A stretch of 64,000 nt of DNA from Dasypus novemcinctus (lineage: Eukaryota; Chordata; Mammalia; Cingulata; Dasypodidae): assembly GCF_030445035.2 (NCBI RefSeq), contig NC_080677.1:153389169-153453168 (forward strand), given 5' to 3'. Both the position numbers and the translations under genes were made by a program. Position 1 is the first letter of the stretch, and each line of letters begins with the position of its first letter. Of this stretch, positions 25,312-36,891 are shown one piece after another. A model generated the notes under the pieces. It did no database searches. It was not told the origin of the DNA and saw nothing but the letters and a program-made list of their open reading frames with translations.

Positions 25312-25723
25312 GGGGGAAGTGGATTTGGCTCAATGGATAGAGCATCCACCTACCACATGCGAGGTCCAAGGTTCAAACCCAGGGTGCCCTGACCCATGTG
25401 ATGAGCTGGCCCATGCACAGTGCTGATGCACACAAGAAGTGCTGTGCCACACAGGGGTGTTCCCCATGTAGGGGAGCCCCACACACAAGGAGTGTGCCCC
25501 ATAAGAAGAGCCGCCCAGCAAGAAAAAAAGTGCTGCCCAAGGTGGCACTGCACACACAGAAAGCTGACACAGCAAGATGATGCAACAAAAAGAGACACAG
25601 ATTGCTGGTGCCACTGACAAGGATACAAGCAGACACAGAAGACCACACAACAAATGGACACAGAGAGCAGACAACTGGGGGCAGGGGAGAGAGAAATAAA
25701 TAAAAAGTAAATCTTTAAAAAAA
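25312..25723 (+). mobile_element. DAS-like SINE, first of three in one site
   Basis: Head GGGGAAGTGGATTTGGCTCA, full body, A-rich tail. Flanked by AAATTTATTTGG at 25302-25313 and about 25722-25734 (allowing overlap with the SINE G run). Confidence 0.9.
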
Positions 25724-25732
25724 AATTTATTT

Positions 25733-25924
25733 GGGGGAAGCAGTTGTGGCTCAAGCAATTGAGCTCCTACCTACCACACAGGATGTCCCAGGTTTGGTTC
25801 TCAGGGCCTCCTAAAGAAGATGAGCAAGAGAGAGAGCTGATGTAATGGGCTGGCGCAGTGAGCTAATGCAACAAGATGATACAACAAGAGACACATGGAG
25901 GAAAACAAAATGAAAAACAATGAA
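25733..25924 (+). mobile_element. Shorter SINE, second of three in one site
   Basis: Head GGGAAGCAGTTGTGGCTCAA and a short body with an ACAACAAGAGACACATGG phrase. It follows directly after the repeated target sequence. Confidence 0.82.
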
Positions 25925-26106
25925 GCAGGGAGCAGAGGTGACTCAAGCAATTAGGCACCTCCCTCCCACATGTAAGGTGCCAGGTTCAGTTGTTGATGCC
26001 TCCTAAAAGGAAGACAAGCACAAGATGAGCACACAATGAACAGACACAGCAACTGCAAACAACAAGGGGGAGTGGAGAGAAATAAATAAAATAAATCTTG
26101 CAAAAA
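25925..26106 (+). mobile_element. Shorter SINE, third of three in one site
   Basis: Head GCAGGGAGCAGAGGTGACTC, tail AAATAAATAAAATAAATC. The L1 resumes at CTTATTTGGAAGAG. Confidence 0.82.
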
Positions 26107-27632
26107 ACTTATTTGGAAGAGTACGGGGCCCAAAATAGCAAAAAATGTCTTAAAAAAGAAGAATGAAGTTGGAGGACTGTTGCTTCCTGACTTTAAAGCA
26201 TATTACTTGGCTACAGTGGTAAAAACAGCATGGTACTGGCATAAACACAGACAGATTGACCAAAGGAATTGGGAACTCAGAAACAGATCCTCACATCTAC
26301 AGTCAAGTAATTTTTGACAAGGCTGTCAAGCCCCCCAAGCTGGACCAGAACAGTTGATTCAACAAATGGTGCTGGGAGAACTGAATATCCATATCCAAAA
26401 GAAAGAGGACCCTCTCTCTCACTTTATATAAAATGTAACTCAAAATGGATCAAGGACCTAAATATAAACGGTAGGACCATAAAACTCTTAGAATAAAATG
26501 TAGGGAAACATCTTTAAGTTATGTAGTAGGTGGTACATTCTTAAACCTTTTATCAATAGCACAAGCACAAAAAGAAAAAATAGATAAACAGGACCCCCTC
26601 AAAATTAAATACTTTTATACCTCAAAGGACTTTGTCAAAAGGATGAAAAGGCAGACGCAATGGGAGAAAATATCTACAAATCACATATCCAATAAGGGTA
26701 ATTATAAAATATAATACAAATATACTAGAGAGAAGGAAAAAGAATAGCCACTATGTATGGGAGGGGAAGCTTAGAAAGACTGAATGGTGATGAGTTTTTT
26801 TGTTTGTTTGTTTTTTGCTTTTTATTAATATAATTATTGGAATAATGAAAATGCTCTAATAGTGACTGAAGAAATGAATGCATAATTATGTGATTATACC
26901 AAATACCACAGATAACATACTTTGTATGATCTCACTAATACGAACTAAACAAAATAAGCAAACTCATGGGGTTAATAGCTAGAAGATTGGTCATCAGAAG
27001 ACAGAATAAGGAAAGAGAATGGGGAGAATAGGATTAATTTGTGCAGAATTTGTAATAAGGTTGATTTTAAATGTTTGGAATTGGAGAGAGGTTATAATAG
27101 CACATTAGAGTGAATGTAACTAGTAGCACTAATATAGGAGCATGACTGTGGTTGACTGAAGGATGAAACATGGCATTGTATAGCATAGTGACTCCTGTTG
27201 CAGATGATGTGTGGTAAATAATACAAATATAACAATGTTATTCCGTGAATCAGAAGAATTAATTTATTTTACTATTACAAGATGTTAATAATAAGGTCGT
27301 ATTTGAGCTAAAATGCACCTAAAGCAAGCTATGGACTGTAATGAATAGTAATATAGGAATATCTTTTTATCAAATGTAAAAGAGAGAGAGAGAATTATCC
27401 TAAGTGACAGAAACCAGACACAAAGTACTGCACATTGTTCAACTCCATTTATATAAATTGTAAATATAAATAAATTTATAAAGATGGAATTAGATTAGTG
27501 GATGTGTATGGTAGGGAAAGGATAGAAGGATTGAGAGCTGACTGCTAAGGGGTGGGGGAATTTTCTTTTGGAGTAATGAAAATGCTCTAATATTGATTTT
27601 GGTGATGAATGCACACGTTTGTGATTACACCA

Positions 27633-28210
27633 TGTGACAGTTTGAAGCTTTTATGGATCCCAGAAAAGATAATGCCCTTAGAGCTAATCCAGTCCTGTAT
27701 ATATAAACCTATTTTAAGTGGGAACTCTTGATTAAATTACTTCTAATCAGGGCCTTTGATTAGATTGCGTGACCCAAGATAGGTCCTCCTTTATAAACAG
27801 AGGACTAAAAGCAGCAGACACACAGGGAAAAAGCTGGAAAGACAAAGAGGCCCCTAATAGGCTAAGAGAGAAGGCCAACAGAGAACAAGAAGTTGTGAAG
27901 CAGCAAGACCCAGAGGACAGGAGAAAACAGAGAGATGAGTGAACCCTGCCATATGCCTGATGGTCCACAACTAAGTTCAGAGACAAAGTGAGCCTGGAGG
28001 GGAAGGGACCTCAGCAGAACTGCCACTGTGCCTTGCCACAAGAGTCCAGGATTGCCAGCAGCCAATCTTTGGTGAGAAGCATTTCTGATGATGCCTTGAT
28101 TTGGGCATTTTTACAGATGCAGAACTGAAGCTTTTAACCTAATAAATTCCCATTGTAGAAGCCAATCCATTTCTGATATATTGTTCCCAGTAGTTTTTAG
28201 CAAACTAAAA
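27633..28210 (+). mobile_element. MaLR-like LTR, copy A
   Basis: It begins TGTGACAGTTTGAAGC and ends with AGCAAACTAAAATA. An AATAAATTCCCATT polyadenylation region lies near 28140. It interrupts the L1 tail, and short ACCA-type flanks are compatible with a 4-5 base duplication. It is homologous to the copy at 56461-56964. The ending resembles MaLR (MST/THE1/MLT) LTRs. Confidence 0.7.
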
Positions 28211-28305
28211 TATACCAAAAGCCATTGAATGTACAATTTGGATGGATTTTATGATACCCGAATATATCTCAATAAAACTGCTTTTTGGAAAAAAAAACAT
28301 GTTCT

Positions 28306-29800
28306 TTGCTCATCCATAAGAAGCAACTCCTCATCCAACAAAATTTTAATTGTAACAATTCACATCTTCCGGCTCCATTTCTAATTCTAGTTGTCACCAC
28401 ATCTGCAGTGACTTCCTCCACTGAAGTCTTGAACTACTCAAAGTCATCCATGAGGGTTGGAACCAACTTCTTCCAAATTCCTGTTAATATTGCTATTTTG
28501 ACCTTCTCCCATGAATCACGAATGTTCTTAAAGGCATCTATAATGGTGAATCCTTTCCATAAGGTTTTCAATTGACTTTGCTCAGATCCATCAGTGGAAT
28601 CACAATTGGCAGTTACATCCTAATGAAACATATTTTTTAAATAATAAGGCTTGAAACCCAAATAATCCCTTGGGGTGAAGAATGGAAGTTGTGCTAGCAA
28701 GCATGAAAAAAAACATTAAGCTTGTTGTACATGTCCATAGAATTCTTGGGTAACGAAGTGCACTTTCAATAAGCAGTCATATTTTGAAAGGAATCTCTTT
28801 TTTAGCAGTAGGTCTCAAAATTGGGCTTAAAATAATCAGTAAACTATGTGGTAAACAGATGTGCTGTCATCCAGGTTTTGTTGTTCCATGTATAGAGCAC
28901 AAGCAAAGTAGATTTAGCATAATTCTTAAGGGCCCTAGGATTTTTGGAATGGTAAATGAGCATTGGCTTCAATTCAAAGTCACCAGCTGCATTGTCTCTA
29001 ATAAGAAAGTCAACCGGTCCTTCAAAACTTTAAAGCCAGGCATTGATTTCTCCTCTTTGGCTATTAAAGTGTTAAATGGCTTCTTCTTACAATAGAAGGT
29101 TGTTTCATCTACATTGAAAATCTGTTTAGTTTAGCCACCTTCTTCAGTGCTCTCAGCTAGATCTTCTGGATAACTTGCTGCAGCTTCTACCTAAGCACCT
29201 GCTGCTTCACCTTGCACTTTTATATTAAGGAGATGGCTTCTTTCCTTTAAACCTCATGAACTAACCTTTGCTAGCTGCAAATTTCTCTTCTGCAGTTTCC
29301 TCACCTCTCTTAGTCTTCATATAATTGAAAAGTATTTGGGACTTATTCCGGATTAGTCTTTGACTTAAAAGAATGCTGAGGCTGTTTTGATCTTCTTCAT
29401 AGGCCACCAAAACTTTCTCTGTATCAGCAATGAGACTGTTTTGCTTTCTCATCATTCATGTGTTCACCAGAGTAGCACTTACAATTTCCTTCAAGAACTT
29501 TTCCTTTGCATTCACTTCTTGACTGTTTGATATAAGAGGCCTAGCCTTAGACCTATCTCAGCTTTCAGTGACCTTCATCACTAAACTTAATCATTTCTAG
29601 CTTTTGATATAAAGTGAGATTCATGTGACTCTTTTACTTCAACAGAGGCCATTGTAGGATTATTAATTGTCCTAACTTAAAGGAGTAGCAAGGAATAGCA
29701 AGGAGTAGCTGGAATAGCAAGGGCCAAGAAGAGGGAAAGAGAGGAGGGAATGGCTAGTTAGTAGTCAGAACACACACAATATTTACTGATTGCTAAAAAT
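28306..29800 (-). mobile_element. Tigger1-like DNA transposon with dead transposase
   Basis: The plus strand is the reverse complement of a Tigger1 (pogo/Tc1-mariner superfamily) element. Minus-strand fragments of the transposase include ADTEKVLVAYEEDQNS and RGEETAEEKFAASKG near 29261-29455. The leader, with the element's first-methionine region, is near 29640-29660. Frameshifts and stops split the frame throughout, and the terminal inverted repeats are missing or eroded. Tigger1 is an old eutherian element, long inactive. The 3' end abuts an L1M tail at about 28305. Confidence 0.92.
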
Positions 29801-30715
29801 AAACAAAATGTATCTGCTCCCATCAATTTTCCTCAGTGAAAGAGGCATGTCTCTTCTTTTCTAGTGATAATTCCTTTTCCAAGCTGCCCCCCAAAACTCT
29901 GCTGCATCAATTACATTCTCTTTTTGATATCTCTTCGTTGTCTCCTTTTCTACAGGTACACTTAAACTTCCTCCAGTTGCTTCCATCTCAAAAGAAAGTT
30001 AAAAAAAAAACTGATAAGCCCCTCTAGTTAGCACCTTACTCTCTTGTCTTTTATATCAAAGATTATTAAAGTCAACCAGTGAAAATTATATCTTGTCCTA
30101 CTTTAACTTCTCTATAGCATTGGGTATTTTATCTGCTAGTTGTATTTAAGCAATTGTTTATTCATTGGCAATCTCAAAGAAAATTGTACAAACAATAACA
30201 TTGTTAAAATGTAGCAGTTTCTTACATATAAAAATTATTTTGAAATGTTATAAATTCTAAGTTAAAATAATACTTTATAGTATTTTATAAGTTTTTAAAA
30301 TTCTAAAAATTATCTAATGAGATACAAGAAATAAAACTGTTAGAGAGAATATGAGGGAAAATTATTTGGATCATTAAATGACCTTTCAGGGAAGAAAGGT
30401 GGAATGGTGGGGTGGGGAAATTATTTTAGAGCTACTAGATTCAGCAAAATGTATCACTGATGGAAAGGATGTAAGTTTACTTTCTGCTTCTATATCACCC
30501 ATAAGTGAAGAATTTCAGGCTAAAATTGAAGACAAGAAAAAATCCATTTAATTGAATAAACTCTTGCTACCAAGTCAAGAGTACAAGGTCATTAATTTTT
30601 ATTTTAAAAAATGATATCTCTTATTAAACTGATGTGTAAATCAGCATTTATCACACCTTCAACACACATATAGTGAAATGTACATCAATAGTGTTAAACA
30701 TTAAAAGTTAATGTC
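29801..30715. other. No gene recognised
   Basis: AT-rich sequence between Tigger1 and the next L1. No coding or RNA gene seen. Confidence 0.6.
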
Positions 30716-33608
30716 AGGGGATGTAGGAAGATGGCTTCAGAGAAGGTAGGCAGGGCTCACCTCTCTTGCAAAAACAGCAGAGGAGGGGCAGAAACTGTCC
30801 AAAGGAGTGGCTTTGGAGGCTGTGCAGACCAGGAAAGTGCTGCATGCATCATCAAGGAGGTAGTGGGGACAGGGAGACAAAGCAGCTGAAAAGAAAACCA
30901 TGAGTTACCAGTCCCCATGGCCAGTAATGGTGCCCATCACTCACCTTCAAAGCAAACAGCCCTGGTAAAATCTCAGAGGTCAACTGAGAGACGAACAGAC
31001 ATACTCCTCTCAGAGAAGATGGAGGGTACAACAGAGGGCTGAGTGCAATTTCTCTTAGGTGAGCTACTGCTGCTTCTGATGTCCTGCAATGTGGCAAAGA
31101 TGGCTGCCTATCTCTGCCATCCCCTCCAGAATCTGCTGTCTTCCAGAGCTCAGCTGTGGACAACCAGACTTAGGGTTTGTCTCTTTCCAGGCCACTTCTC
31201 TCAGTCTTATCTGCTCCGCTTTCTTTCTAAGTTCAGCTATGAGCTATCAGGCATATCAAGCCCCAGCTCTTTGAGCCTCCTGGGGCTTCTCTCCTTGAGC
31301 TCAGTTGTGGGTGACACTAGAGTCCTTTCTCTCATATCAAAATGTGATCAAATATGGCAGCTTCCTTTTTCTCTTGTGTGTGTCTCCATTTATCTCAACT
31401 CTTGTTAGAGGACAGAGACTAAACCTGAGTCAAACCTCACTGATGTAGACCAATCAAAAGGATCTCACACCCACAGGAATGGATTAGTTCAAAAACATAA
31501 CCTTTCTCTTTTTGGGATTCATAAAACTGCCACAAGGTTGAAAGAATCATCTTATGTGGAAAGACTTGCCAAAGAGCGCCATCTGCTGGCAGACTGGAAA
31601 AATAAAGGAAAACAAGACTTATTGGAGTCTTAGTCCTTATTCCCAGGCCCCCTTGGATCTGGTCTGCACCCATTAGAAGGATCTTGGCCCAGTTTTGATA
31701 ACTTAAAAGTTTTAGAGTAAGTTGAACCAAAAAATCAAAGAAGAGATGTGGAAAAACCACTAAGCATGGAAGAGAAATTGACCATCAGAGTAAACTCATT
31801 AGCATAATCATGTGGCTAGATAGCAGCAAAAATTTACAAGTTATACTATGAAACAAGAAGATATGGTCAAACCAAAGAAACAAATTAAAAGTCCCGGCAA
31901 GACACAGGATTTAAAACAACTAACTAATCAATCATGTTCACAAAAAATCTCCTAAATCAAATCAAGGAGCTAAAGGAAAATCTGAATAAAGATAAAGGAT
32001 ATTAAGAAGATATTGGGTGAGCATAAAGAAGAATTTGAAAGCTTGCCAAGAAAAGTAACAGAGTTTATGGGAATCAGACAATGGACAAGAATAAAAATAT
32101 ATTAAAGGCATATAACTGCAGATTTGAATTGTCCAAGGTATGAGGAAGTGAAAAGACAGAAGAATAGAGAGAAAAAGGAATGGAAAAAAATTGAACAGGG
32201 TCTCAGGGAATTGAATGACAGCATGAAACATACAAACATACACAGCATGGGTGTCACAGAAGAGAAGAGAAAGGGGCAGTAAGAATATTTGAGGAACTAA
32301 TGCCCTAAATTTTTCCAAACCCTATGAAAGACATAAAAATAAATATCCAAGGACAACTCACCCCAAACAGAATAAATCTGAACAGATCTATTCTAAATAG
32401 ATACCTACTATTTAGAATGTCAAATGCCAGAGATAAAGAGAGAAATCCAAAAGCAGCAAGAGGAAAGCAATTAATTCATCATATACAAGGGATGCTCAAT
32501 AAGATTAAGTGCTGATTTATTATCAAAAACCATGGAGGCAAGAAGGCGTACTATGATATATTGAAGGTACTGAAAGAGAAAATCTGTAAGGCAAGTATTC
32601 TCTTAACTGTCAAAACTGTCCTTCAGCATTGAGGGTGAACTTAAAGTCTTCACAGATAAGAAAACTGAGAGAATATATCACCAAGAGACCAGGTCTGCAA
32701 GAGATACTAAATGGAGTGCTGCAGCATGAAAGGAAAAGACAGGAATGAGAGACTTGGGAAAGAGTGTAGAAACAAAGATTATTAGGAAGGGTAAATAAAA
32801 GGTTAAAAAGACTGACGGTGTTGGAAACTGAAGCACAGTGGTCTCACAAGGAGAGATGTGCTGTTTCCATGGCTACACCTGCAACCTAAGGAATGTGGTA
32901 ATTAAGAGTTCCCAACAAACAGGATGAAGCTGTTAAAGGCTGAAGGAAAAGATGAGCAGACAACATTTTGTAGTAAATAGAACACTTAGACTTTGTACCT
33001 TGAGATAAGATTTTTTTAATTCCTTAGACTAAGAGTAATGTTGATAGTTAACTGCATGTTGCTGCTTTTTCTCACGTAGACTGGGGTATATATAGAACCC
33101 CTTGGAAAAAATAAAGTTGTCTGATGAGTCTTTACTAGCAGACCCCCGATCCCAGCTCTCTCTTTCTCTTTCTTTCATTGTCCTTTTTTTCTTTCTTTCA
33201 TTCCTGATACCCTTTGTGGGTTTTTTTTGTTTGTTTGTTTTTTTTAAAGATTTATTTTTTATTTATTTAATTCCCCTCCCCTCCCCCGGTTGTCTGTTTT
33301 CTGTGTCTTTTTGCTGCGTCTTGTTTCTTTGTCCACTTCTGTTGTCGTCAGCAGCATGGGAAGTGTGGGCGGCGCCATTCCTTGGCAGGCTGCTCCCTCC
33401 CTCGTGCTGGGCGGCTCTCCTTATGGGTGCACTCCTTGCGCATGGGGCTCCTCTACGCGGGGGACACCCCTGTGTAGCAGGGCACTCCTTGCGCGCATCA
33501 GCACTGCGCATGGGCCAGCTCCACATGGGTCAAGGAGGCCTGGGGCTTGAACCGCGGACCTCCCATGTGGTAGACAGACGCCCTAACCACTGGGCCAAAG
33601 TCCGTTTC

Positions 33609-34275
33609 TGTGGGAGGAGGGGCACCCGGCTTGCCTCAGTGGCAAACAGTGTGGCAAGAGGTGACACCGCCTCTGCCCACTGGGCCTAGACAAGGTGACC
33701 ACGCCTGACTAGGCCTTTGCTGCTAACGGCTAGCCGGCACCGCCCTCCCCCTTCCTATCTCCCGCCTAGCCCAGCTCTCACTTCCCCTGTCCCCTCCCTT
33801 AAACCTAATCTCTTAGTACGCTGTTTGCCCAGCAACAGCTTACAACCACCTATCAGCTTAGTAACAGTGTCAGCCTATCAAGAGTTAGCACATACTCTAC
33901 TGGCCAATCACTAGCCCAATGCCAGAACATTGCCTTATATGGAAACAGCATTTGCCCTAGCCAATCAGAACCCGCCACACCACTCCCCAATCCTATAAAT
34001 CTGCATCCCCCTCCGCAATAAACCAGACTTGTGCCATCAGCCTGTCTCCGCGACTTCTTCCTGGGTCGTGCGCCCTCCACGCCTTCGGAGCCCCCGAGGG
34101 AAGCCTCAGCGGCCGTACGAGGCTTTCTTCCCCATGCCAGGGAACCCTCTCGTCCCACAACGGGACCCCACTCGTCCCTTAACAGGGACCCCGCTCGTCC
34201 CACAACAGGATCCCACTCGTCCCGCAACAGGGACCCCGCTCATCCCTTAACAGGGACCCCGTTTCGTCCCTCACA
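33609..34275 (+). mobile_element. Solo LTR 2 (ERV) inserted in the SINE head
   Basis: The LTR starts TGTGGGAGGAGGG and ends CCCTCACA. It is flanked on both sides by TTTC (33605-33608 and 34276-34279), a 4-base retroviral target duplication that lies inside the SINE's conserved head. It shows a CCTATAAAT box near 34002 and an AATAAA signal near 34017. Its GC-rich 3' third holds repeated GGGACCCCGCTCGTCCC-type units at about 34150-34270. No internal region remains. Confidence 0.82.
34150..34270 (+). repeat. Short tandem units in LTR 2 3' end
   Basis: Several units of about 20-23 bases with the theme ACAGGGACCCCGCTCGTCCC repeat with small changes in the U5-like end of LTR 2. They make several frames look open without coding. 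Confidence 0.75.
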
Positions 34276-35193
34276 TTTCCCCGATTCCTGATACCCTTTG
34301 GGCCCAAATCTCCAGCATGACAATATTATGATATGATAACACTAAGCCAGAGGATAAAAGAGATGAAGTAAATAATGCCTTTAGAGTAATAACATTGAAA
34401 GTTAATAGATTGAATTTCCCAATCAAAAGACAGAGTGGCAAAATGGATAAAAATTATAAGCCATCTACATGCTGTCTACAAGAGACTAACCTTATACTCA
34501 AGGACACACTCAGACTTAAAGTGAAAAGTTGGAAAAGACATTCCCCACATAATTAATAGTAACCAAAAAAGAGCTGGAGTAGCTACACAAATACTGAACA
34601 AAATAGATTTTAAATGCAAAACTATTACAAGAGATGAAAAAGATCATGATATTTTTATAAAAGGGGCAATTCACCAATAAGATATAACATCTAACCTGGG
34701 TGTCCAAAATGCCTGAGGCAAACACTGGCAAAGTTGAAGAGAGAAATAAATGTCTCTACAATAATAGTTGGACACTCCAACATACCACTCATTGGCTAGA
34801 ATATCTGGACAGAGGATCAATAAGGAAAAAAGACCTCACATAATCTGTAAAGAAACTAGCTCTAACAGATAATATAGAACATTACACTCCAAAACAGTAT
34901 ACATATTCTTCTTAAGCACTCATGGCTCTTTCTCCAGGATAGACCATATGTTGGTTCACAAAGCAAGTCTCAATAAGTTTAAAATATTGAAATTATCCAA
35001 AGAAAATTTCTCTGACCATAATGGCATGAAGTGGAACTCAATAATAGACATAAAAATCAAAAATCTACAAATATATGGAGATTAAACAACACAATCTTAT
35101 ATAATTCATGAGTCAAAAAAGAAATTTCAAGAGAAATCAGTAAATATCTCCAGAGAAAGAAAATGAGAGCACAACATATCAAAACCTTTGGGA

Positions 35194-35811
35194 GGGCAAA
35201 ATGAAGCCAGTTAATAAGATAGGGAATCAATAGACAGATCTGGAACCTGGCAAGAAGTCTACGTGGACATCAATAACCCCAAGATGGCTGCTAGAAGGAC
35301 CCCTCCCCCCCACCGCCCAAGATTCTGCCATTCAGAACAAGAGTTCCTCCAGCAGCCAGGAGAAGCCCCAGATATTCCCCAAGGACTTTATTATTGGGCC
35401 CTCATGGGGGATTGGTGGGTGGGGTAACCAACCAAAACAGTAAACAGCTGGGGCTCCTCGTATGCCATTAGCAAAGGGGTGGAATAATTAACAGTTCAAA
35501 AAGCAGGCACAAGGCCTGAATTCACTCTTCCTTGCCTTCACCCTGTCCCAGTGCCTGTCCTGGTGCCAGTCCATGTGCCTGTACCTGCCTTCTTCACCCT
35601 GCTCTCACCATGTCCCCCACATGGATCAACATGCAAGTAAAACCTGGGCATTTATAATCTATAATAGGAAATTGTAGCCAGTGAATCAGTCTGCTTTATC
35701 ACTTTTCAGCCCCTTCCTTTCTATGTGGGAACCATGATCTGTTATTTTCTCCCATTTCTCTTCCCTCCTTATCTGAATAAATTACTGGCCTAACTCAAAA
35801 TAAAAAATAAA
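35194..35811 (+). mobile_element. Processed retrocopy of an unidentified transcript
   Basis: The 618-base segment is flanked by the 13-base direct repeat AAAACCTTTGGGA (35181-35193 and 35812-35824), interrupting L1 ORF2. It ends with AATAAA near 35777 and an A-rich tail, and is unrelated to L1. Its 3' end resembles an LTR polyadenylation region, so the source may have been an LTR-terminated transcript. No open frame of note. Confidence 0.7.
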
Positions 35812-36891
35812 AAAACCTTTGGGATTCAGAAGGTAGTGCTGAAAGGGAAATGTATAGCCCTAAATGCCTACACTAAAAAAGAAGAAAGAGCTAAAATCAA
35901 AGACCTAACTGCAGACCTGGAGGAGCTAGAAAAAGAAGAGCGAAATAACTACAAAGCATGCAGAAGGAAAGAAATAACAAAGATTAGAGCAGAAATAAAT
36001 GAAACTGATAACAAACAAAAAATTCAGAGAATCAATAAACCCAAAAGTTGGTTCTCTAAGAAGATCAACAAAATCAACAAACCCTTAGCTACAGTGACAA
36101 AGAAAAAAGAGAGAAGATGCAAATAAACAAAATTGTGAATGATGGGTGGGGGGGCACATTCCTACTGACCCCATAGAGACAGACAAGACTGTAAGAGGAT
36201 ACTACAAATAACTGTACACTACTAAACTAGACAACACAGACGAGATGGACAAAGTCCTAGAAACACATGAACGACCCACATTGACCCTAGAAGAAATAGA
36301 GGACCTCAACGAACCAATCACAAGTAAAGATATTGGAACAATCATCAAAAACTTATGAAGAGGGAGGGTCAAGATGGCATTAGAGTAAGGAACTCCCAAG
36401 AGTCAGCTAGTCCTACAGTGCAATTAGTAATGACTCAGAGCTATCTAAAGCACCTGTTAGGGGGGCCCAGGAGACCAGAGGAAGACCCTGCAAAATCTTT
36501 GGAAGAATGCAAGAAGACTGCCCATCTGCAGTGAAGATTTATGAGTAGAGCACTCCATACTGCGGAGGCTGGTACCCATCCCCCACTGATGGCACAAACT
36601 GCCTCGGGAGCTATTCCCTGGCTGAAGCTATTCCCTGGCTGGCATTTCCTAAAAATGGAGAAGGAAGAGATGGTCAAGCACCAACTTCAGGTACTGATTA
36701 CTAAATTCAGCTGTCTAAAGTCTAATCCTAACAAAAGCTAAAATTTGAACATGTCCAAGTTGGGAAGAGGCTTGTAAGCTCCATTTTAACTCCATCCCCA
36801 GAATAAGGAGAAGCCAGGCTGATTGAAAATCACAATGACATTAGGGGCTGGCTTTTTTTCACCCATGTCAGGTTGCTGCCCTAGCCTGGGC

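Larger units (their letters stand above)
24550..28305 (+). mobile_element. 5'-truncated L1 with three SINEs and an LTR inside
   Basis: ORF2 polymerase to C-terminal sequence: 24550-25311, then 26107-26700, then 3' UTR to an L1M-type tail ending near 28305. The polymerase motif is intact at 24884-24892 (CADDTILY), but surrounding stops break the frame (longest run 155 codons, 24873-25340). Three SINEs occupy one site at 25312-26106 and an LTR sits at 27633-28210. Confidence 0.8.
33217..34283 (-). mobile_element. DAS-like SINE inserted in LTR 1, interrupted by LTR 2
   Basis: A minus-strand SINE with its poly-T tail at about 33221-33246, body to 33608 and last head bases at 34276-34283. The 17-base direct repeat ATTCCTGATACCCTTTG flanks it at 33200-33216 and 34284-34300, so SINE plus LTR 2 together occupy a single L1-type target site in LTR 1. 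Confidence 0.85.
32819..34317 (+). mobile_element. Solo LTR 1 (ERV), interrupted by a SINE and a second LTR
   Basis: This solo LTR runs from TGTTGGAAACTG to CTCCAGCA. It has a TATATATA promoter element near 33090 and an AATAAA signal near 33110. It interrupts L1 sequence; the flanks TGACGG and TGACAA are an imperfect duplication, and the L1 reads through once the LTR is removed. Its own sequence is 32819-33216 plus 34301-34317. The rest is later insertions. No internal retroviral genes are present. Confidence 0.8.
30716..36354 (+). mobile_element. L1 with nested insertions, cut off by the next L1
   Basis: The L1 5' UTR begins near 30716 (GGGATGTAGGAAGATGGC). ORF1 pieces lie at about 31960-32600, the ORF1-ORF2 spacer at 32790-32818 resumes at 34318, and ORF2 endonuclease-side sequence runs 34330-35180 and 35825-36350. 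It hosts solo LTR 1 (with SINE and LTR 2) and a processed retrocopy. The polymerase domain is absent because the next L1 starts at about 36355. Multiple stops; inactive. Confidence 0.82.

Noticed and set aside
28285-28575. Plus-strand 96-codon frame as a protein
   Set aside because: It is the reverse complement of the Tigger1 transposase region.
34029-34291. Proline- and arginine-rich frames
   Set aside because: They arise from short tandem units at the end of solo LTR 2.
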